Below, one piece after another: positions 43,435-48,484 of a stretch of 48,484 nucleotides of DNA. The number at the start of each line of letters is the position of its first letter. Within the stretch, counting starts at the first letter, position 1. Below the pieces are notes generated by a model. That model saw only the letters and a program-made list of their open reading frames with translations, was not told where the DNA came from and searched no databases. The translations under genes were made by a program, and so were the position numbers. This DNA comes from Chara braunii (lineage: Eukaryota > Streptophyta > Charophyceae > Charales > Characeae), in the NCBI GenBank assembly GCA_003427395.1, contig BFEA01000785.1, forward strand, positions 161,536 to 210,019, in the 5' to 3' direction.

Positions 43435-44340
43435 CAAAACAGATAGAAGTGTTACAGATCTTCCAATATCAAACCCGAGCACATTCGGTTCGTACAGTAA
43501 GTAAGACCAAACCCAAAAACAGCTCTAGCGCCTCGCGACCCGCGGACGGCCAGGCCCGCCCGCCAGGACTCGTGCGAGCCATGTGGCGGTGGTCGCCATC
43601 TCGGCTGATTGACCCCACGTGTCTTGAGCATCTGCCGGAGTGGAAATCTCCACATGGCGTCTGCAGGATGCAGCTACGCTGGCGCGTTCGTCACAAGGAC
43701 AGGAGCGCAGGAGGATATCCGACTACGCACTGGTTACGACGACAGGAGAGGAAGACATCCAACCATATACCGGGCGAGGCAACAGAGGAGCTGGTGTGAG
43801 GAGGATCGAATACGGATTGGTGAAGGACATGTACACAGAGAGAACCGGCCACGAAGACAGAATACGAGCAGATCCGATTGTGCACCAACCGTGGCGTCAG
43901 TGGAGCTGCGAGACAACGATCGATTGAGGATTGAAGAGGGACGTGTACATAGAGAAAGAAGGGGGGACAAAAAGCAGAGGCGGCAAGTGGTAGAGATGCA
44001 GAGGTGAAGGTAGGACAAGGGAGACTGAAGACAATGGACCAGTTTGTAGGAAGCAAAAGGCACAAGCCCTGCACAATGGAAGAAGGGGAAAAGTTGTAGA
44101 AGGGGAAAAGGTGTAACGACGACAACAATTGGGAATCGATAACAAAAGGAGGTTCGTGGCTGAGCGGAGCACCATAACAGAGCCAGAGTGTTGAACGTAA
44201 ACATCAGGAGACAGAGTGGCGAGACAGAGTCGGCATCGCTCGCTTGGTGACCCCTTGCCATACTCCCTCCGGCCCTGGCCCGAATACCCTGCACCCGCCC
44301 ACATACCTGATCCTCTGACTCTCAACGACACCCATTCCTT
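43435..44340. other. unassigned sequence with diverged tandem units
   Basis: 43500-43600 is GC-rich. From 43690 to 44010 the plus strand is purine-rich with two units about 113 bp apart sharing GGATTG-TGAAG-ACATGTACA and GAGGATTGAAGAGGGACGTG, encoding RIRIGEGHVHRE / RLRIEEGRVHRE. Both strands show long open frames because of composition. No domain is recognised. It could be the 5' region of a LINE. Confidence 0.4.
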
Positions 44341-44630
44341 TTACCCTACCCTCACCCCTCCCCTACCCCACTGACCACCCCTGTGCCCCACTCTGACCTA
44401 CAAAGGTGTGGACCGCCACCTGGATTGAAATATACACAAAACACTACAATTACACATACACTCCACACCACATGCACGGACACTCCATTGCTTGTATATC
44501 CATAAACACACCCAGACACACACACACTGATCGCAAAAGATACACGGATCATGGACTCCCGGGGGTTGATTCACACACACAACGTGCCGAGGCGATGACG
44601 AAAAAAAAACGAGCACAGCAAACGAAGGAA

Positions 44631-44773
44631 GGACAGATGGGGACGACATCATGTTCCCACCCGGGAGGACAAGGCCCCCCTCAGGCGGAGGACAGATGGG
44701 GACGACATCATGTTCCCACCCGGGAGGACAAGGCCCCCATCAGGCGGAGGACAGATGGGGACAACATCATGTT
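44631..44773 (+). repeat. 59-bp tandem repeat, 2.4 copies
   Basis: Units start at 44631, 44690 and 44749 and read GGACAGATGGGGACGACATC followed by ATGTTCCCACCCGGGAGGAC. The first two are almost identical, which suggests a recent duplication. Confidence 0.9.
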
Positions 44774-44865
44774 CGCCAAGCCAGCATTAGGATGTGCAGC
44801 CATGTGCATGAGAATAGGTTAGCTGTGAAGGGAGACCAGTGGGCTCCTTGCTCTCCTCCCCCGGA
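44767..44865 (-). pseudogene. LINE-M, ~100-bp ORF2 fragment (LINE-B/C family)
   Basis: The minus frame reads HWSPFTANLFSCTWLHILML then AWR, matching HWTPFAANLFSYTRLNVLML in LINE-B. Only about 30 codons remain. Confidence 0.75.
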
Positions 44866-44939
44866 AACTACCTCACTCTTCCCTCGTATAGGGATACCAA
44901 AACTGTCTGTGCATTTGCGTTTTGTTGGTTTCTGAGTAT

Positions 44940-45071
44940 TGATTGGTGACCGCGACCGGGGCATGAACTTGGCCGAAGTGCCCGGATCATGCCATAAAGG
45001 TTGCTCCTTGTGAGGGATGCCTCACCCGGTTTCCATCTTAAAAAAAGAAAAAGAAAAAAAAAATAAAAAAA
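44940..45071 (+). mobile_element. 3' tail of unknown element with A-rich end
   Basis: GTGAGGGATGCCTCAC (6-bp hairpin) is followed by CCGGTTTCCATCTT and an A-rich tail (45040-45071). The tail resembles the LINE ends here in having a hairpin and CCGGTTTCC before poly-A. No body was identified. Confidence 0.5.
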
Positions 45072-45349
45072 TTGTGCTTCCCTCTGGTCCCACGAGTGGG
45101 GGGACCCTGAGACCCACCCCACCACCCACGACTCCAAGGTAGAACATACCCCTACTCTGCACGTGCTCCCTACAAGACGCTCACTGCCCTCCATGATCAT
45201 GCCTTCACAGAGCCATGCTCCCCCCCGTCAAGCCCCTACCCCTAAGAATGCCCTACTCCCCTCATAGCTACCCTACTGCCCTGTATGTCCACTGTGTTAG
45301 GCTGGGCGGCAACTATGTGGGGTAACACCAACTGAGCATGTACAGGGGA
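45072..45349. other. no gene recognised
   Basis: C/T-rich sequence with no motif. Confidence 0.4.
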
Positions 45350-45405
45350 GGATGAGGGCCGGCGATCATCGAACCTGCAAACTCGATGATCGTCGGCCCT
45401 CATCC
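45350..45405. other. 23-bp hairpin, fully paired with one G-U
   Basis: Arms 45350-45372 and 45383-45405 pair along all 23 positions (one G-U in RNA) around a 10-nt loop ACCTGCAAAC. Arm 1 starts GGATGAGGGCC and arm 2 ends GGCCCTCATCC. It could be a foldback element or a small-RNA precursor; there is no direct evidence for either. Confidence 0.85.
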
Positions 45406-45751
45406 GTGAGCAGTTTGAATTTGGCCATGTGCCGCTTAGGGTTATCATTGTAAGCTAAGCTGGATGATGCTTCCAGTACCTTTTCCCAGGTTGATCGTGA
45501 GTTTCCCATGGCCTCAATTCCCATCGAGTAATGAATATTCAAGGTTGGAAAAACATGAAAAAAAAGGGTTTAGGTGGTGGTGAGTCTGGTGACCCCACCT
45601 CAGAGAGCTGGCCTCAGGTCTTAGCATTAGTATAGCCTTTTCAGGTGTGGCAGATCTCTAGCCCCAAGCAGGTTCAAACCTGGGGGAAGAAGTGTCAAGT
45701 GGCAAGCGGGATGCTCACGTGCACAGAGATCGCCCTCCATCTTTGATGTCT

Positions 45752-45805
45752 TTTTTTGGGGGGGGGGGGAGGAGAGGGGGGGGCGGAGGGAGGAGGGGGG
45801 CCAGT
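45752..45805 (+). repeat. G-rich tract, G-quadruplex potential
   Basis: A run of 12 G is followed by several more G runs separated by A or C over about 50 bp. Confidence 0.75.
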
Positions 45806-45861
45806 GCCCAATCATCATAACTATAGTAATAACAGGGTGTACGGCCCAATCAATCTATGAT

Positions 45862-45912
45862 GGGATGCTGGATGCAGTTTCCAGCAGGTGCAGCTCCCTG
45901 CCAATTTTTTAA
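45862..45912 (+). mobile_element. partial type 2 LINE tail
   Basis: GGGATGCTGGATGCAGTTTC with hairpin arms GCTGGA/TCCAGC, then CAGGTGCAGCTCCCTGCCAA. The tail stops there and an A/G-rich stretch (45930-45978) follows. Confidence 0.65.
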
Positions 45913-46044
45913 CCAGGAGCAGTTGTTTAGAAAAAAAAGGGGAAAAAAAAGGAAAAAAAGGGAAAAAAAGGAAAAAAGCAGACCAAATCAATCTATGATG
46001 GGGGGTGGGTCCCAACAGACATTTCCCGCTGTTCCTGCGGCGAG

Positions 46045-46195
46045 GTCCCACTAGCAAAGAGGATTGGTTCCGGCGCCTGAATATGGATGTGTTTTCTGCA
46101 GAGATGCAGAAACACCTATCAATCGTGATTTTCTTCACCTCTCCACAAATGCATCCAGACTCAGGGTGCAAGCCAATCCTCTTTGCTAGTGGGAC
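46045..46195. repeat. foldback 1: 151 bp with perfect 23-bp inverted ends
   Basis: Arms 46045-46067 and 46173-46195 are exact complements (containing CCCACTAGCAAAGAGGATTGG). Inside, 46089-46115 forms a second hairpin with arms GTGTTTTCTGCA and TGCAGAAACAC. The nested stem layout resembles a MITE or foldback element. No target duplication was found. Confidence 0.8.
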
Positions 46196-46229
46196 GTCGC
46201 CCCAGGTCTGCAATGATCACTCTCAAAAG

Positions 46230-46417
46230 TTAAACCACCAGTACCTTTCCCAGATATTTTTTCAGAGCCGCATGGGGTAATGCGCTGACCTGAAACGGAA
46301 GGGCGGCCGCCGATAAATCGAATCGGCGGCCAGTCTTGATTTTCGGGTCGGCATCCAGTGCCCGCGGCCGACATATGGGAAAGGTACTGGTGGTTTAAAC
46401 CACCAGTACATTTCCCA
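46230..46417. repeat. foldback 2: 23-bp inverted ends plus a third arm copy
   Basis: Arms 46230-46252 and 46376-46398 are exact complements. A third copy of the arm at 46395-46417 makes 46376-46417 a 42-bp palindrome with one mismatched pair. The middle contains another perfect hairpin, GGCCGCCGAT/ATCGGCGGCC (46305-46331). It has the same design as foldback 1, 34 bp away. Confidence 0.8.
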
Positions 46418-46659
46418 GACAAAGAATCAAACATGCAGCTTGTATACCGGCGCAACTTTTGGGGCACAGCGCCAGCCAAAAGGAGGCCGACACCGGTTCT
46501 TTTTTTTTTAATTTTTCGTGCGCAGGGTGTTTCCAGTCGGGCAGAAGCAAATCAGTGTGGAAGCTGAAAGAGGGGAGGGTGGAACACGGTAACAGCCTGG
46601 GGTGGCGGATGCTAGCAGCGCTTTGAGCAGGGGTAAGCTGGTCCTTCAGCAGCACGAAG

Positions 46660-46740
46660 GAGGTGGGACGCTAGACTCGGTTTCCGGCACGTGCAGATCC
46701 CCACCGAAAGATGGAGCAGGAGCCTCTGCTCCCCAGGGAG
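46660..46740 (+). mobile_element. degenerate LINE tail
   Basis: GGGACGCTAGACTCGGTTTC then CCCCACCGAAAGATGGAGC: a diverged type 2 tail. The hairpin is weakened by substitutions. Confidence 0.5.
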
Positions 46741-47049
46741 GACAATCATAAACAAGCATGCTTGACACACATTTAGAAAATGTAGGAACACACAACGAGC
46801 AAGAGAGAGGGAGAGGAAAGGATAGGCAGATAAGCAGGTCACAGTCAGAGGTTCGACAAGGACGCGTTCTGTATACAAGGACTGAGATCGGCTGACCGGG
46901 TTTCCTCTGAAGATAAGGCAGAAGTAGGTCAACAAGAGCGCCAGAAGAGGGGGAAAGGAGAAGCACAGTAGTACTTACAGCAGGAGAACGGGTCCTTCAG
47001 CAGTACAAAGGCGTGCGCCAAGGGCAATAGCCCCAGCAAGATACTGTGA

Positions 47050-47165
47050 CAACTGGGGCGATGGACCCAGTTTCCAGCAACATGAGCATAGACTTCTAAT
47101 AATTGGGACACTGGACCTGGTTTCCAGCAGGTGCAGCTCCCCACCAATAGATGAGCCTTCACCCG
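47050..47165 (+). mobile_element. two partial type 2 LINE tails
   Basis: A short copy at 47050-47085 (GATGGACCCAGTTTCCAGC) is followed by a better one at 47104-47155 (GGGACACTGGACCTGGTTTC, CCCCACCAATAGATGAGCC). Neither has a poly-A directly after it. Confidence 0.55.
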
Positions 47166-47214
47166 AGGGACCACTTGAGGAGGCTTCTCTTAGCACATTC
47201 TCAAGTGTCGCCTC

Positions 47215-48484
47215 CCTTTTTTTTTTTTTTTTTTTGAAAAGAGAGGGCCCTGTGCCCAAGGCTGATATCAAAAAGTATCATCGAGGCCGGGGACCTCACA
47301 ATCTAACCGGATGAGACAACGTCTGGGAGCCTTACCCAGTTTCGCTTTTTACGAGACCCAAAGGGACCCGGAAACTACAGAAAAATGTGAAGACACAATG
47401 AGAAAGATATCTGCCTCTTCAGCTTTAAAAAGCCGCCAGATTTAGCCTGACATACCAAGCAGCAACATAAAAAAACATCACTATCTTACTGCTTAAAATT
47501 ACCACCCCTTACCACCCTCAAATTGATTACGTTATCTCCACCAGTGCTAGATGTGATGGGGGCAACGGATCTGCAAATTCCCTGGGTTCCCTGAGAGAGG
47601 CTCCTGGTCTCAATGAAAACCAGTTCTTGAAGCAGAGCTAGAAGTCCCTTTTAAAGGGAAGTTCCGTCCCTTCTCCCCCTGGCCACGTCACTCTCCCAGA
47701 CTCCTCTCTCCTGAACCCCCAACCAGTCCAAGACAAATTTCTGAATTAAAAGTTGAATATCCTTCTTTCTTTGTGATTTATATAATTTAGAGCTTAGCAC
47801 TTCCCAATGAGCTCTGATTTCAGTTTGTATAAATTGAACGATATATTCATAAATTTCAGATCCTTCTAATATTACATTTTCTCTTTCCAGTACACATCTT
47901 TTGTACCATAGGACCCATACCACTGCTTTCCTACCAATCTCAAAAAAGTTTGATTGAAAAGTTCGTTAGTGTGATATTTTGTGGAACCCAATGTCGTACA
48001 AGAATGGCTTTCCAGTTCCATGGCCACTCCAACCCAGTAAGTTCCCTCCAAACATAGTCTCATCTTCTCCATAATAGAACCGAACCAGGGCATTGCATAA
48101 AGATGTGTTCAATAGTTTCCCTACATTTCTTGCTAGGAAAATTTGAAACACATGATTTGCACCAAGGTAGGGTTAAACCCTTTTGTTCCAATGAAAAGTG
48201 GTCAATGATCCAGTCATTAGTAGGCAGACAACGATGCACAGTCTGTCACTGCAACGAAGAAAATTTAGTTGGGCGCTGTCTGATTTTTCAAATTTTTTTA
48301 TATTTTTAATTGTGTTCATATCCAGATTTAGATGCCTGGCCCATCTTTCCCAGAGGATTGCAAAAATATCCACTCTTGGTCTCATTAAACGATAGACCGC
48401 TTTTACCGACAGGGATTGTAATGTTTTGGGTTGTCATTTCTCGGTGGTTTGCCAGACCCATTCTTCGGGGTCAATTGGAAGCTC
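47215..48484 (-). mobile_element. LINE-H, continues beyond window edge
   Basis: Poly-T (47218-47235) and a type 1 tail (GGGCCCTGTGCCCAAGGCTG, GAGGCCGGGGACCTCACA) start a minus LINE. ORF2 pieces at 47651-48484 include WERWARHLNLDM, an intact zinc motif CKSC...EHIFMQC and VLDWLGVQERGVW, with at least one frameshift and several stops. The protein is LINE-D-like although the tail is type 1. The 5' part lies outside the window. Confidence 0.75.

Noticed and set aside
45640-45715. B-box-like CAGGTTCAAACCTGG
   Set aside because: The match is part of a short palindrome and no convincing A box or tRNA fold lies upstream.

Overview
This is a repeat-dense eukaryotic nuclear scaffold segment. It holds a 200-N assembly gap (19194-19393), many microsatellites, poly-A/poly-T runs, and no recognisable host gene, bacterial operon, CRISPR array or rRNA. 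All supportable protein homology comes from non-LTR retrotransposons (LINEs) with an APE-type endonuclease, a reverse transcriptase (RT) and a C-terminal zf-RVT zinc-binding domain. Two of them also carry a separate ORF1 with a CCHC knuckle. The ORF1 layout (a WVEF-containing domain, then the knuckle) and the zf-RVT domain resemble plant/streptophyte L1-type LINEs. A green-lineage, possibly charophyte-like, host is therefore my best guess, but this is inference only.

Layout. 1-1750: low-complexity C-rich and AT-rich DNA and a type III hammerhead ribozyme on the minus strand (1299-1358), inside a 396-bp unit bounded by 28-bp direct repeats. 1752-3560: LINE-A remnant (minus). 3700-4407: a tRNA-derived SINE and a LINE 3' tail copy. 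4410-8860: no gene seen. 8866-10937: SINEs, LINE tails, tandem repeats and a tiny retro-insertion. 11170-13970: LINE-B (plus) with poly-A. 14000-17380: hairpins, a 78-bp minisatellite, the R1 repeat array and LINE-tail pieces. 17399-18953: LINE-G, an insertion with an inverted 5' part and a target-site duplication (TSD). 19040-19086: a hammerhead relic.

20190-32349: LINE-I (plus) is split in its ORF2 by a complete 10.4-kb LINE-D (minus, 21520-31935) flanked by a 14-bp TSD. It is split again at 32350 by the poly-T of LINE-C (minus, 32350 to about 41430). LINE-C in turn carries a 667-bp insertion (35815-36481) with a 13-bp TSD. 41583-48484: remnants LINE-K, -L, -M and -H, tandem repeats, and a cluster of long inverted repeats whose arms are all 23 bp.

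Together the elements show several rounds of target-primed insertion into older copies. The 3' tails of different LINE families share a small hairpin with compensatory base changes, which suggests a structured RNA end recognised by the RT. All ORFs are broken by stops or frameshifts, and many stops replace conserved Trp codons. The most notable item is the hammerhead ribozyme, whose core is complete by inspection.
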